Assembly (NCBI RefSeq): GCF_000005505.3
Contig: NC_016135.3
Location: 13,052,613-13,116,612, forward strand
Source of the DNA: Brachypodium distachyon
Taxonomy: Eukaryota; Streptophyta; Magnoliopsida; Poales; Poaceae
DNA: 64,000 nt
Direction: 5' to 3'
The stretch's first letter is position 1. Each line of letters begins with the position of its first letter. This document shows positions 11,620-22,679 of the stretch, piece by piece. The translations under genes and the position numbers were made by a program. The notes beneath the pieces were generated by a model, which saw only the letters and a list, made by a program, of their open reading frames with translations, had not been told where the DNA came from and ran no database searches.

Positions 11620-11828
11620 GGACGGAGTCGACGGGAGGAGGCAGCAGACTGCGGCCGCCGGTCGCGAGAATTGGATGGAGAGACGGCGGCAGGAGGCTGG
11701 AGACTGGGACGGGGTCGCGATCGACCGCGATTGGGATCGAATTTGATGGAGCCGGCGGCGTAGGCTGGAGACTGGGAAGGCGATTAGGAATAGGAAAGCC
11801 GCTGTATCCGGTACACGACGGTTTTCCC

Positions 11829-11836
11829 ATATATAC
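11829..11836 (-). promoter_or_regulatory. TATA box for the 157-aa gene
   Basis: The motif TATATATG on the minus strand lies about 215 bases before the chosen start codon. It argues against starting translation at the first in-frame ATG, near 11838. Confidence 0.5.
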
Positions 11837-12248
11837 ATCGGGGTGGTCGCCTTATTGGGCCTTACGTGGGCCTAGGAAGAGACAGCCCGTTTTTCGGTTG
11901 GTTCGTTTCTTCGCTGGCTGTTTGTTCTTTTCTTTTCTTATCTTTTCTTTTCTTTTCTGATCGAGCATTTTGTTTCATTTCCCGGATTCCGGCTCGTTAC
12001 GTTTCCGAATTTTCAACCTTCTTTTCGAAACACCTCTCTAGCTTCTTTTAGGGTTTTCTTCGATAGTACGAACTCTGTTCCTGACTGTAAAAAAACTATG
12101 TTCCTAAATATTTATAGTACATAATTTCTTTTAACTCTATGTTTGGTCAAATTTATAGAAGAACATTTTGTTTCTCTTCGGGCTCATTACGTTTCTAAGT
12201 TCTTCGGTGCTTTATTTAGCATATGCTCCGTCAGTACTAACTTTGTTA

Positions 12249-12328
12249 CTCTCCGTCCCAAAATAAGTGACGTGAATTTGTATAGATTTTTATGCAAATC
12301 CATGTCACTTATTTCAGGAAGAAAAGAG
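12249..12328. mobile_element. Short Stowaway MITE
   Basis: An 80-bp foldback: CTCTCCGTCCCAAAATAAGT on the left pairs with a degenerate right end (ACTTATTTCAGGAAGAAAAG). TA dinucleotides flank it at 12247-12248 and 12329-12330. Internal arms ATTTGTATAGATTTTTATGC and GCAAATCCATG continue the palindrome. Confidence 0.75.
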
Positions 12329-12334
12329 TATTGA

Positions 12335-12595
12335 AGATTTAAATAGAAGATGTTCCAACTTTTTCGTAAGTCAAGTTTCTTAAAAATATTCAAATTTATA
12401 GGAAAATATTCTAAGATTGAAAATATCAAATAAGTACACTGCAGAGATATATATCACGACAGATTTAATAAAAAATTATTTAAAGTTGTAAATGTTGGTA
12501 GATTTTTCTATAAATTTGGTCAAATTTTAAGAAGTCTAACTTGGAACAAAATAGAATGTTCTATATTCAAACAAAGGAAGTAGTTCCTAAGCAGC
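12335..12595. mobile_element. Mariner/Stowaway-derived fragment
   Basis: AT-rich sequence with blocks AAAATATCAAATAAGTA, AAATGTTGGTAGATTTTT and TTGGTCAAATTTTAAGAAG. The same blocks occur in the same order at 52640-52865, so both belong to one repeat family. It ends in a degenerate AAACAAAGGAAGTAG. Confidence 0.55.
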
Positions 12596-12599
12596 CATC

Positions 12600-14400
12600 G
12601 TCTATGTCCTTTCGTTTGACTAGTCTCCAATCTCTATCGAAAAAGCACATCCAACGCGCTAGGCCATGTCCCCCCTCCTTCTCCTCAGCCTACTGCTCCG
12701 GCTACGGGAGAGGGTGTGGACCCCTGATCTGCGTTGCGGTGTGGTAGTGAGGTCTCTTAGAATTAGGACTTGTCCTCATCAGCGATGCCCTGGTGGATAT
12801 GGTGACGTCATGTGGTAGAATAATAAGATTTTTCCGACTCCTGATCGACCTCATCGTCGCCGATCTCGTCAGTGGCGTAGAGAAGGGCGGGGCATCGTCG
12901 GATCACTGCTCTTCTGGAGAGTGGATTTGTTTTTGTCTTCGTGTTCTCTAGTTGGTCTCCTTGTCTTGGTGCTTCTCCTCCAATCGGTGAGGCTCGGACA
13001 GTTTCGATTTCGTTGGATCTAGTGTGGCTAGATCTCCCCGGATCTGTCTGGCTAGATCCGGGGTGGCCATACAGCTCTCTTTGTCGCCTTCTTCTCTAGA
13101 ACATCAGTATATTTCTCAAATCACTGCCGTCGGCATCTTCTGGCTCCAACCAGTGATTTCATGTTTGCTCCGTCAACAATGTTTTGCTAACGACAATGTG
13201 GTTCGGTGGTCCACTGGCAGCATCGTGGTTCGCTCTCGGCAATTTAATACTTTGTAACCAAAATATTTTTTGTTCATCGCACTATTTGTTCGTAGGCCGC
13301 ATTTTTTTTTCATAGCACTCCGCTTTTTTTCACCGCTCTATTTTTATTCACCGCACTCTTTTGGATTTGAAGTTTCGTCCATTATGCTTTCAAATTTCTC
13401 ATTCACAATTATATTTTTTTGTCCATTTTACTCTCCTTCTGGATTTAAGGTTTCCACATTTAATTCACATATAATTTTTTATGTGGAACAATTTTCACAC
13501 GTGTATTTTTTATTTGCACCAGTGAACAAATTACAAATTGATGCACACTTATTTTTAAGTATGCACATGAACTCTTTTGGATCTTGGGAGAGAATTCCAT
13601 ATCCCTTTATTTGTAGGCAGTGAACAAAATATTATGAAGCGGTGAACATTTCTTACAATGTGATACATAACTTGGACCATGGGGGCACAGATTCCACATT
13701 TTTGCAGAAGTGAACAAATAAGTATGAAACGCTGAACACATTTTATAATATGCTAGCAAATTCTACTAATGGTTAGCGCGTTATTTAAAATGATTTTTTG
13801 GCATTGAAGCTGCGAACATTTTTATGTTCTATGGGAACGTTTTATTTGCCAACAAGAACATATCCCACTTGTAAAAATCTAATCTGAAAAATTGGTGGTT
13901 AAACAAATGTACTTTAAATATTTTAAATATGTTCAAGAGATAACCACCTGAGATAGAGTATCTGTTGACGAGAGTTGGAGAGCTGTGGCGGGCACGCACA
14001 ACAAGGAACAGTAATGTTGGCATGGCATCCTTCAAAATATTCCCAACGGACCAAACACCTAGGTGCAGCAAAATGTTTTTTTACTGAATCTACCGCAGCG
14101 TGTTTGTTGCTTGCACGAAGCGTCACTTGGCCAGCAAAACTACCAGTACGAGCTGACAATCCATCCTCCTCCTCAGATGCCGTGCCAATGCCAACCTGTA
14201 GCTAGCAGTGGCAGCCATCAACCATGGCGTACTTACAAAAGAAAAGAAAAGTCTCGATCGAGCCCGCGCGGCAGAGCAAGCGACAACCAACCGCGCGCGA
14301 GTGCGCGACGCAGCGAGGATCCCTGGTCCCCGCCCACCTCGGTTGTTCAGTGCAGTCACGAGACGGACGCTCAAAGCTGGCTTCCCTGCCCTGCTCACTC
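12600..14400. other. Intergenic, low-complexity, no gene supported
   Basis: 12720-13260 is CT-rich and resembles transposon or leader-like DNA. 13260-13960 consists of degenerate T-rich repeats with recurring TGAACATTTT/GTGAACA and CACCGCACTCTTTT motifs. No conserved reading frame was found. Confidence 0.45.
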
Positions 14401-14542
14401 ACGATTCTCCTGATTTTAGTTAAGTTTCTCCGCGCCCGCCGGTCACACTATATCGCGCTGCTTCGCACATCCGTTCCCCTCTCCTCGCTCCTGAGACCAG
14501 AGTTGCGCTGCTTCCATACAGGATAGCTCAACATCCAGTGAG

Positions 14543-15046
14543 ATGAGGGGCATGGAGGGGATGGCGATGGCGCCGCCGCGGGCGCCGGCGACGCAGCACA
14601 AGATGGCGACGATGATGCACATGAGCTTCTTCTGGGGAGACCGCGCGGTGGTCCTCTTCCCGGGCTGGCCGGGGGACCGCGGCGCCGGGGCGTACGTCCT
14701 CTGCCTCCTCTTCGTGCTCGCGCTCGCCGCGCTCACCGAGGCGCTCGCCCTGCTCTCGCGCCGCCTCGCGCGACGCGGCGGCGTCGGGGAACCCACGGCC
14801 TCTGCGTCTGCAGCGCTGCTGCTGGCGGCCGTGCACGGCGGCAGGATGGGGCTGGCCTATCTCGTGATGCTGGCGGTCATGTCGTTCAACGTCGGCGTGC
14901 TCCTCGCGGCCGTGGCCGGCCACGGACTCGGGTTCCTCCTCGCGCGGAGTAAGGTGCGCACCGGCGCGGCGCGGGGGAACGGGAACGGGAACGGCGCGTC
15001 ACCTGAGCTCTGTGGCGTCCCGCAGTCGAACGGATCCAAGCCGTAG
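14543..15046 (+). CDS. COPT/Ctr high-affinity copper transporter
   Basis: An intronless 167-aa Ctr-family protein. The N-terminus is methionine-rich (M1, M4, M7, M9, then KMATMMHMSFFWG at 20-32), which is the Cu(I)-capturing region of Ctr/COPT proteins. TM1 lies at about 50-71. TM2 at about 103-121 contains the MxxxM pore motif (MLAVM, 109-113). TM3 follows closely, with the GxxxG packing motif GHGLG (126-130). These proteins form trimers that import Cu(I) across the plasma membrane or export it from vacuoles (family knowledge). The tail carries a Gly/Asn repeat and a single Cys (SPELCGV) instead of the common terminal Cys-x-Cys metal-handoff motif. An ACTATATC box near 14447 is a plausible promoter. 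The gene is complete. Confidence 0.94.
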   Translation: MRGMEGMAMAPPRAPATQHKMATMMHMSFFWGDRAVVLFPGWPGDRGAGAYVLCLLFVLALAALTEALALLSRRLARRGGVGEPTASASAALLLAAVHGGRMGLAYLVMLAVMSFNVGVLLAAVAGHGLGFLLARSKVRTGAARGNGNGNGASPELCGVPQSNGSKP

Positions 15047-15520
15047 CTTAGCTACTCGCATCTCAGTTTAAAATTCTGATGTAATCTGCATCTACTGCTA
15101 CTAACAGTCATCACTACGGAGTATATGTCTGATCCAATGTCAATGTGTACTTGTACGTTCTGGTATTCCTAAATCTTGATCTTGCTAAAGCGTGTCTTGT
15201 TTCTGTTTCTAAAAAATAAAATAGTGTTAGTCCTGTTTCTAGGAAAAAATTTCCCCCACAAACAATTCCCAGAACTAAGATTCCATCCATAAACTTACAA
15301 TCCAGAAGTCTTGACCCTAATTAAGCTTAAAAATCATTTACTAATATTAAGTTCTTAATTTCTCAAGCTAGCGTAAGGTTGTGGCCTTTGGATGACTGGG
15401 ATGCTTTGCACATTCAGTAATCTTAACTTGGGCAGTCATGCACCAAAAAAGTTAAATTTTAACAATTCAAATAAATAATTGAAACTTGCAGAACAAGGAA
15501 ATGGAGTCGGAAAATTTAGA
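15047..15520. other. COPT 3' flank
   Basis: Probable 3' UTR and AT-rich flank. No gene or clear repeat was recognised. Confidence 0.4.
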
Positions 15521-15524
15521 AAAA

Positions 15525-16134
15525 GTAAATTTCATTTTTTACCCTCTACTTTCACTTTTATGACACAATTTATCCCACTTAACAGAATTTCTATAAATTT
15601 CCCATTTAGGCAAACTTGTGACATAAATTACCCCATTTTATGTTTGTCACCATTTTTCTCAAATTATGGCTAAGTCCGAACCATACGTCAGCCTATGTAT
15701 TCCTCGCCTGCTTCCTTGTGCGCACTTCAGATCTTCAGAAAGCAATCAGCGCAGGTTTAACTGTGTAATCATGTCCGTCGACCGGACATGCCCCGTTTCA
15801 TCAAGCCCAATTGATTTCTCTATTTGCGTCACTTTAGGAATCTCACCACTAGTAGCTCGTAAAATCTCAGCTGAACGCCAAAAAATTCACAATCCCTTGG
15901 CCAAAAATCTGGCTACATAAGTGTTGTACTCTCCACATACGCTCCTATTGGAGAGAAACAGACAGGTTTCTTTGCTTGTCCAAACTAGTGTATCACACGC
16001 TTGCATCATCCAGTTTGGAGTAATAAGCTCCGTAGTGTCTGCATATGAATCTTCGTGATGTTCTGGTGCTCCTGAAGGTCCCCACAATAGAAGTTGGTGG
16101 GCACGACAAAAGAAGAAGTTGGTTGAGGAAAAGT
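15525..16134. repeat. Dispersed repeat, copy A
   Basis: A roughly 600-bp sequence that recurs at 33808-34740 in the same orientation. Shared blocks include CTCAAATTATGGCTAAGTC, GCGCAGGTTTAACTGTGTAA, GACCGGACATGCCCCGTTTC, CTCCTATTGGAGAGAAACAG and AGTTGGTGGGCACGA. Copy A lacks the MITE found in copy B and so shows the empty site. The family is unknown and no long ORF is conserved between the copies. Confidence 0.85.
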
Positions 16135-16422
16135 GTAGGCTCAACTTGTCATAATTTGAAGAAAAAAAATGGACGACAAAAATTAACGAGTAAAATGCAC
16201 ATGCAGTCCTAACAGTTTCACAAACATGCCAACTTAGTGCCAAAATTTTGAAACTAAATGATTAATAGAAAACTTGCAAAAGAACCCCCCATCCTCGATT
16301 CTTCCCAACTGAGCTCCCTCGATCTCTTTTCCCCTCTCTTCTCTCCACCCGAATTGATCCCGGACCTCCCGCGCTGCTCTCCGTCTCCCTGCTGCTGGTC
16401 GACGGCGAAGTCGGCACGACGC

Positions 16423-16590
16423 CTTGAAGTTCGGATTACTCCTGTAGAGGCTCTGGATCCCCTGCATGCTGTCCTGCCCGGCCCACCGGAGATATCATCC
16501 CAATCGCCGGACACGGCCCAGCCTCGGTCGTGTCCACGTGGAACCGCCCGTCGGTGGGGGAGAAGGCGTGGGCCAGCGTGCCCAGCGGAA
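16423..16590 (-). pseudogene. Matrixin (plant MMP) fragment without the zinc site
   Basis: On the minus strand PLGTLAHAFSPTDGRFHVD matches the segment just before the active site of plant matrix metalloproteinases. A one-base shift then gives EAWAVSGDWDD in the next frame. About 40 bases on, MQGIQSLYRSNPNFK matches the C-terminal end of the catalytic domain, normally about 45 residues later in MMPs. The catalytic HExxHxxGLGH helix and the Met-turn are absent between the two blocks. No prodomain or signal peptide is recognisable upstream. This is therefore a short, frameshifted, internally deleted relic, perhaps carried by a transposon, and cannot encode a protease. Confidence 0.7.
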
Positions 16591-16599
16591 TCGGGCTGA

Positions 16600-17430
16600 G
16601 GAATCGCGCTCCGTTCCCATCTGCTTCGTCTTCTAGTCGCTCGCTGCTTGCAATGCCGCTCGCTGCCTCTGCCGCCCACCATCCTCTCTCCGGCGCCGAC
16701 GCCCCCGTTTCCCACCCTCTGCTGCCCCCGGTAAATGGGGTAAATTTGGATCGACTAACCATGGACGGGCGCAAATAAATCAAATCTACCAACACTAACC
16801 ATGGACGGACGCATACAAACAGAAGAGTGACTCCGCGACGACTGGTACACCAGTTCATGTTTCTACCGTCCTGTGTAAGATCTGCATGGAGCCGTGAAGC
16901 TCTTTAGCTGAAAAAATAAGCTAAGCCAACGCGTGTATCAGGTGAAAAGAAGAAGGGTGCAAGCGAAGGAAGGAGCGGCTGGGAATCATCAGAATGGACG
17001 GAATAGGAAAGTCTGCCGGTCAGCTTCTCCGACCAACCAGGCATTGATATCCATGGCCAGCCGAGAACATGGCACCATGAACTGTTCAATGTGCAAAGAG
17101 AAGAAACACAGACGAAATGCCAGTGCATAAAGATGGAGAATTGCTGAAAATACGTTGCACTCAGCGTGCCGTGGCAGCGCACGGGCAAAACGGCTAGTAA
17201 AGAAAATAGAGGGCAAGATATACGCCCTTGGTCAAATAAATTTCTAATCGTGTGCGTCTTCATGTGATTGCTCCACGAATCGTTGGTGCTTGCTTGCGAG
17301 ACCCGGCCGATATTGGTAACAACAACGGCATTAATGTGGGAATGTACGCTTTGAATTTTGAATAGAGCGTACAACGGTTTGGCCCAACTACTCATACATG
17401 AGCTGATACCTTACCGGGCCAGGTCCACAG
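16600..17430. other. Unassigned sequence
   Basis: GC-rich to about 16800 and mixed composition after that. Near 16731 and 16785 the sequence ACTAACCATGGACGG occurs twice (one copy starts CGACTAACC, the other ACACTAACC). No supportable gene was found. Confidence 0.35.
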
Positions 17431-17434
17431 AAGC

Positions 17435-17557
17435 CCACAACATATAAGGCCTCGAGCCTAACTCAACCCGAAAGACCGATCCAATAGATAAGATTTGCTC
17501 CACCTTATATGTTGTGGTCCCCCACAATTAATTTCCGGTGTGGGACTAAACCCAACA
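17435..17557 (-). repeat. LTR-like repeat with 15-bp inverted repeat
   Basis: CCACAACATATAAGG (17435-17449) and CCTTATATGTTGTGG (17503-17517) are perfect reverse complements with a 53-base loop. To the right, on the minus strand, TGTTGGGTTTAGTCCCACA (17539-17557) looks like the 5' edge of a plant LTR or small non-autonomous retroelement. The other edge is unclear. Confidence 0.55.
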
Positions 17558-17689
17558 GAATCGGACAACCACACCTCTGCAAGTCTGCAGCAGCTTTGAT
17601 GCTCTTGTCGACTCGTCCCGTCGTCTGCCCCACTGCTTGCGGCTACTCCATATAGGACTGGACACCCACGAATGGCTGAATTTCTATAA

Positions 17690-17812
17690 AAAATACTATT
17701 TTTTTGTTCATTAAGTGATGTATAATTAAATTTGAATGCATCTATACATTAAATCATATTCATTTAAATTTTAGAAAACTTAAGTCAATTTTTTATTAAA
17801 CGGAAAGAGTAT
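17690..17812. repeat. Degenerate Stowaway-like fragment
   Basis: AT-rich sequence with AAGTGATGTATAATTAAATT and a degenerate right end (TTATTAAACGGAAAGAGTA) recalling Stowaway termini. The left end is not recognisable. Confidence 0.3.
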
Positions 17813-18900
17813 AATAATATTTGACTGGCAGCTATGAGTAGTAACTAGTAGTGCTAGGAGCAGAGTCTTGCTACGTACCACCAATTGACAGGACGGAAGA
17901 GGATAGGCTCGTGGGCCGTGGCCGTGATCGAGCCATTGCCTGTGCAGCGGTGTGTCTTGCAGGCTTGCACGATTTGTTTTACTCTGTCAATTGTTTACTG
18001 CTGCAGCTTTGCTTGACCAGTTGAGTGAAAGGCTGAGACCTTTGTCGACGACGGTAGCTAGCTGGAGCACTGGGACGGATGGGACTATAGACACATATAT
18101 TGTTGCAGAAAAGTAGTTAGACTGAAACACAGTCAGGCTCCTCTTCGCATCGTGTGGTGTGAGAATCAATTTGCAGTTATTCGGTGGTTTTCTTGCGCAT
18201 TGCATGAATTTTTTTGTTTGGTGTAGCTGTAGCGTACTAGTTCTTGGTGTTGGAAGACTTGGTTCCAGTACTGATTTGACTGCTCAAAGGGTAAAGGGTA
18301 GAGTCTGTTCTTGGAGCGCCGAGCAGATAGAACAAGTTACCTCGTGAACCTTATTGATGCACCAATCTCACCTCTCCTTTTTACTGAAATATCGACACCT
18401 TTGAATGTTGTGGATTTTAGCACGGGAAGATGTAGTAGAACAAAAGTTGCTTGTGTTTCATGTTTCTCATGGACCTTATTCTTGCATTTCCTGCTCACCA
18501 ATAGACAGAGCCGGTAATTTCTTTTTTCCGATGTTCATTTGCTTTCATATTCAGAAATCGGCTTTCTAAGCTGGAAAGTGTGCTGCATGATTGCATGACT
18601 GCGTTTGTCCATTAGCCCATGCTTTTGTTATTGTTGATTTCTTATCTCTTTGAAGTGATACCAGAATTCTAACTCTGAGCTATCCCTTCTCATTCTATAC
18701 GACCCGTCGGTCGGGCGAAAACACAAGGACGACTGGGATTGACGTGTACCCCTTCGTCCGCCGTGGCAATTTTGTAAATATCGCCGCGTAGAACCCAGCG
18801 TATGGCCCTAGAAAGCCCATACGGGCCGCAAGGGCTTGTACGTGGCTGTATTCGTTGGTGTCGACGTGTATACGTACTCGGCGTACTCGGACGTTGTACG
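17813..18900. other. Intergenic, no gene supported
   Basis: Mixed composition with short ORFs only. The segment around 18700-18890 is GC-richer, but no exon could be defined. Confidence 0.4.
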
Positions 18901-18907
18901 TCCGTCA

Positions 18908-19079
18908 TGGAATAATACCCGCGTCGTCGGCACAGACTTGCCCCACTATTCCCTCTAATCCAGGGAAAGAAATAACGTCCCGGACGCACTTATGGAATAA
19001 AACCCGCGTCGTCCGCATCGACTTGCCCCCACGACTCCCTCTAATCTAGCGAAGAAGAAAAAAACGCCCCGGACGCACA
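18908..19079. repeat. Two imperfect tandem copies of an 85-bp unit
   Basis: Copy 1 (18908-18992) and copy 2 (18993-19079) both run TGGAATAA, ACCCGCGTCGTC, ACTTGCCCC, TCCCTCTAATC and CCCGGACGCAC. They lie directly upstream of the acidic candidate exon and could be part of its leader. Confidence 0.85.
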
Positions 19080-19122
19080 ACCACCTCCGGCGACGAAGCG
19101 AACGCGCGGAGCAGACGACGCC

Positions 19123-19449
19123 GTGGCTGTTGTCAAGGAAGCTGCCGTCGTGACAGATCCAGTGGAGGAGGAGGAGGAGGAGGAGGAGGAGGAGGCCGTG
19201 ATTGTAGCAGATGCAGCGGAGGAGAAGGAAAGCGTGACCGCGTTGGGTAAAGCGTCGGCAGGTTCGGTGACGTCTTCGCCGTCCGAGATCGCCGCGGGGT
19301 CCAATACCCGCCAACAGGAGGAGGACGTCATCGGCGTCGTCGACCCCATTAATCTGCCGCACGACTGGGACTTCTCCGATGACTCGGCCGACTACATGGA
19401 GTTTGATGAAGTCCTCGGCGACTTGGAACCAGAGGTAAGATCAAACTAG
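19123..19449 (+). other. Acidic candidate exon
   Basis: An open frame of about 108 codons with no in-frame ATG at its head (it opens at GTG). It reads acidic sequence: an (E)n run from a GAG microsatellite at 19164-19195, then LPHDWDFSDDSADYMEFDEV followed by LGDLEPE. After GAACCAGAG comes GTAAGA, a good splice donor (near 19436), so this could be a first coding exon. No matching downstream exon was found before the FRS locus. It may be a relic. Confidence 0.3.
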
Positions 19450-19970
19450 TTAGTCCATGAGTTCGATGCAATGTTATTCTACGGTTTGTCGATGCAATCT
19501 AGTTTGTCACCGGTATGCTAAGTCTATGCGAGTTAGGGTTAGTCGGATACACTGTTGATGTTAAGTTTCATGTTAAGTTAAGTTTAGTATGCATGATCGG
19601 TGCCAATTTGTAGGTGATGTAAATTATGGCTGAATTTATGTCGGAATCATTATCTTCGTCGTACAAACGGTGATTTGTAGATGGCGTCGTTTAGTCCTGC
19701 CTCGACAGTATAGGGGCGGCCTGATCGGCATAAAATGGCGCCCCAATTAACTAAGTATGCTACATTATACTACATTCTTATCCGCTCATGACAGTCTACA
19801 TTACCGCTCGAAATATAAGAGTACAATAAAGTTCATAAATTATACATCATTGAAATTTAAAAAAAAAATGAACGCCGGCCCTGCCCTTTTAGTTCCCATC
19901 CGCCTTGTTGCACAAAAAGATACGGCAAAAATTCAGCAACAAAGTAATTCAGTACAAAATGTATTGACGA

Positions 19971-22679
19971 TTAGTGATGTCTGGAGGCCCTTACGACAGA
20001 TGTAGTTTGCAAAACTTTGCTGCGTATGTTATGGCTTGGAAGCTTGCAGGCGATGCACACCTTCGGTTTTGTTCGCTCGTCGTATGCTAGTGGCCGGCCA
20101 TTTTTCGTTAAGGGCGAGTTCTGACCGGGCCGAGTCTTCTGCTTGGGCGCTCCTTTGGTACAAACTTTGACGGGATCGCCAATCAATGGGTGTGTGATTT
20201 CTTTTTTCTTACCATCTTCTTCGTCGAAGAATCTGTTGCCCCCAGCTTGTTTCTTTAATATCATGTTCTTCAAGAATCCTTTCATCTCACCGAACAGGAC
20301 CTGATCATTGCACGCGACGTGGAAAGCCTCCGAGCCTAATACGCTAAGCTCGCTGTATCGTTTCCGCTCCCCTGCTCCGGACCATCCCCACGCAAACAGA
20401 TCGTTGTTTCGCCCCGCGAGCACTCCATGCCTGGCCCTTTTCAAGAAGCGTGGAAGAACACAACACTGAGGAATTTCTTCCAATTTCAATACCTTTAGTA
20501 TGCAGAAGATATGCTTGCAAGGGAGACCCTTCCGAGCCATCCTACGACAGTTGCACTTGATAGTTTCTTCAGAACTTCCAGGTGTGTAGTCCACGGCGAA
20601 CCTGTACCTGTTGTTGTTTTTCCATGCAACGATGAAACGGCGAGGATCTCCGTCGTGTACATCAAACACTTGTAGGCCGCCAATATTCTTGAGATCTTTC
20701 TGCACCATATAAAAGTTTGCCGGAGTGAACACACGTGAAGCGGCCACCTCGATCGCCTTACAGTTTGTAACTGTCACAGCTAGTGTCTGAGAACAGCTGC
20801 AGTCATCACTTGCCTTTGCCTCGCGAATACGAACAATTGCGTTCTCATAGTGCACTATCAAATCGACGAGAGTCATTCCGAAGTCAAGGTGAAGGTGGAG
20901 GCATGAGTTCAGACTTTCACTTCTCTGATTGCTTTTCATACCTATAAAAAATCCTCCCGAGAGATAGGACGCGGCCCACAGTCTTTTCTTTCTGTACATC
21001 CTCCTCAGCCATGGTTCTGTTCTATCTGTCCGTCATTTCTGAACAAACGCGTTCCACCTGTCTTCGAATGTGTCTTCTGAAGTGGTGTAGTATAAGAGAG
21101 ACTGAAACTCTTTTGTTGATTTGAAACTAAGGTGCTTCTTCATATTTTTCTCTATGTGCCAAGAACATAGACGGTGCCATACGCCTGTGAGGACGGCCCC
21201 AATAGCCCTGATCATAGACGCGTCACCATCAGTGATCACAGCCTTCGGTTTCTTCTGACACATGGCTCTCAAGAATGTTTGGAGCAGCCATACGTACGTT
21301 TCTTCAGTCTCGTCTGAAACGATGGCGCACCCAAAAACTGTGGTCTTACGGTGATTGTTCAGACCAACAAAAGGAATGAATGGCATGCCATACCGGTTCA
21401 TCTTGTAGGTACTGTCAAACACGACGCCGCCGCCAAAATCCTGATAGTCCTGACATGACTGCGAATCACACCAGAACATGCTTCGCAGACGTCCCATCTC
21501 ATCTGCTTGGTACTCGAAAAAAAAATCAGGATCATTGTCCCTCCTGCTGAGCATAATGCCGAGTGAGGTGGACGGGTCACCCTTCGCAATCAGCTTTCTC
21601 TTCTCTCTGGCACACATGTTATACACGTCCCGTCTCACGAATCCCACTTTGCTGTATCTCCCATATTTGCTTATGAAGCTACACATGATCATGTGCTTTC
21701 CGACCCTAGCAGCTCCCAATGCTAAAATTTCTGCTTTCTGAAAATCTTTGATTTTCCTATGCGACCGAAGAAATGGGACTTCATCCGCTTTGGCCAATAT
21801 ATGGTTGTGGAGGTCGTCGAACCTTGCAACAACCCAAACCCCACGCTGACGGTCGAGCTTCACAACGAGATGCGCTTTGCAGTTGCATCGAGATTCAGTC
21901 CTTAGCCTTTGCGAGCGGCCTCCCAGGTTGGCAAAGTACCTCTTATGACGTTTGCCTTCCCTCGAACAGACAAAACGCCTTAAGCGTACTTGTCTGGGAG
22001 CATTCTTGGTTCGTTTCACCTTGTCTATTCTTATGCTGAATCCATTTTATTTAGCATAGTTGTTGTAGAAACTGTAAGCAGCATCTTCCGAATAGAAAAA
22101 CATCTCCATTATCTGACGGTATCTACCACGCCAATCTTCGTCAAGTTCAATGTTCATGTTAAAACTGCAGTCTCCCGCTTCTTCGTCCTGAAGTTGGTCT
22201 TGCAACTACACACTGTGAAATACATATACAAGTCTCGATATCATTAAATCATGTAACAGCTGATCAACGTACTTCACTTGTGCTTCCCGAATAGGACCTC
22301 GTAATAACCTCTGATTCTTCAGGGTCTTCTTCATGCCCCATGTCAATGTCCGAATCCCCAATGTATTCATATTCATCGCCGGAGCCCATCATGGACTGTA
22401 AAAAGAAATGAAAACATACGCGTCATAACTTGGCGTCATGTTCCTTGTATTTATCGTCGCTTCAGGTATGAATAGGAAACGAGGTATACAACTTACATCG
22501 CTCATGTAGTCCGAATCAGCAGGATTGGCCTGCTCATGATCAACACCTAATTCATGCTCAAGCCTCACGTTTCCGTAGTCGGTTCCTTCGCCACCAAATG
22601 GCCCATTCCTAGGACTAGACGACGTGGATTCATTATCCGAACTAGAATCCCCACCCGCGTATCCGTTGTCGTCCTCCAT
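19971..22679 (-). pseudogene. FAR1-related sequence (FRS) gene with two premature stops
   Basis: Minus-strand exons 22679-22497, 22395-22273 and 22187-19971 join in phase 0. The N-terminus is acidic (MEDDNGYAGGDSSSDNESTS; YEYIGDSDIDMGHEEDPEES). Then come a FAR1/WRKY-GCM1 zinc finger (RRFVCSREGKRHKRYF, CNCKAHLVVKLDR, HNH), a MULE transposase-like DDE core (VVFDSTYKMNRYG, AVITDGDASM, TFEDRWNAF) and a SWIM finger (IKCNCRRMARKGLPCKHIF). FHY3/FAR1-type proteins are domesticated transposases acting as transcription factors, notably in phytochrome A signalling. Two stops interrupt the frame: TAA at 22047-22049 inside the FAR1 domain (after YNNYAK) and TGA at 21033-21035 (after WNAFVQK). Everything between and after the stops is open, so decay is recent. 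No terminal inverted repeats were found. Confidence 0.85.

Noticed and set aside
11620..11838. Upstream in-frame extension of the 157-aa protein
   Set aside because: It overlaps the TATA box and presumed leader; composition changes there and the start at 11619 fits the promoter better.
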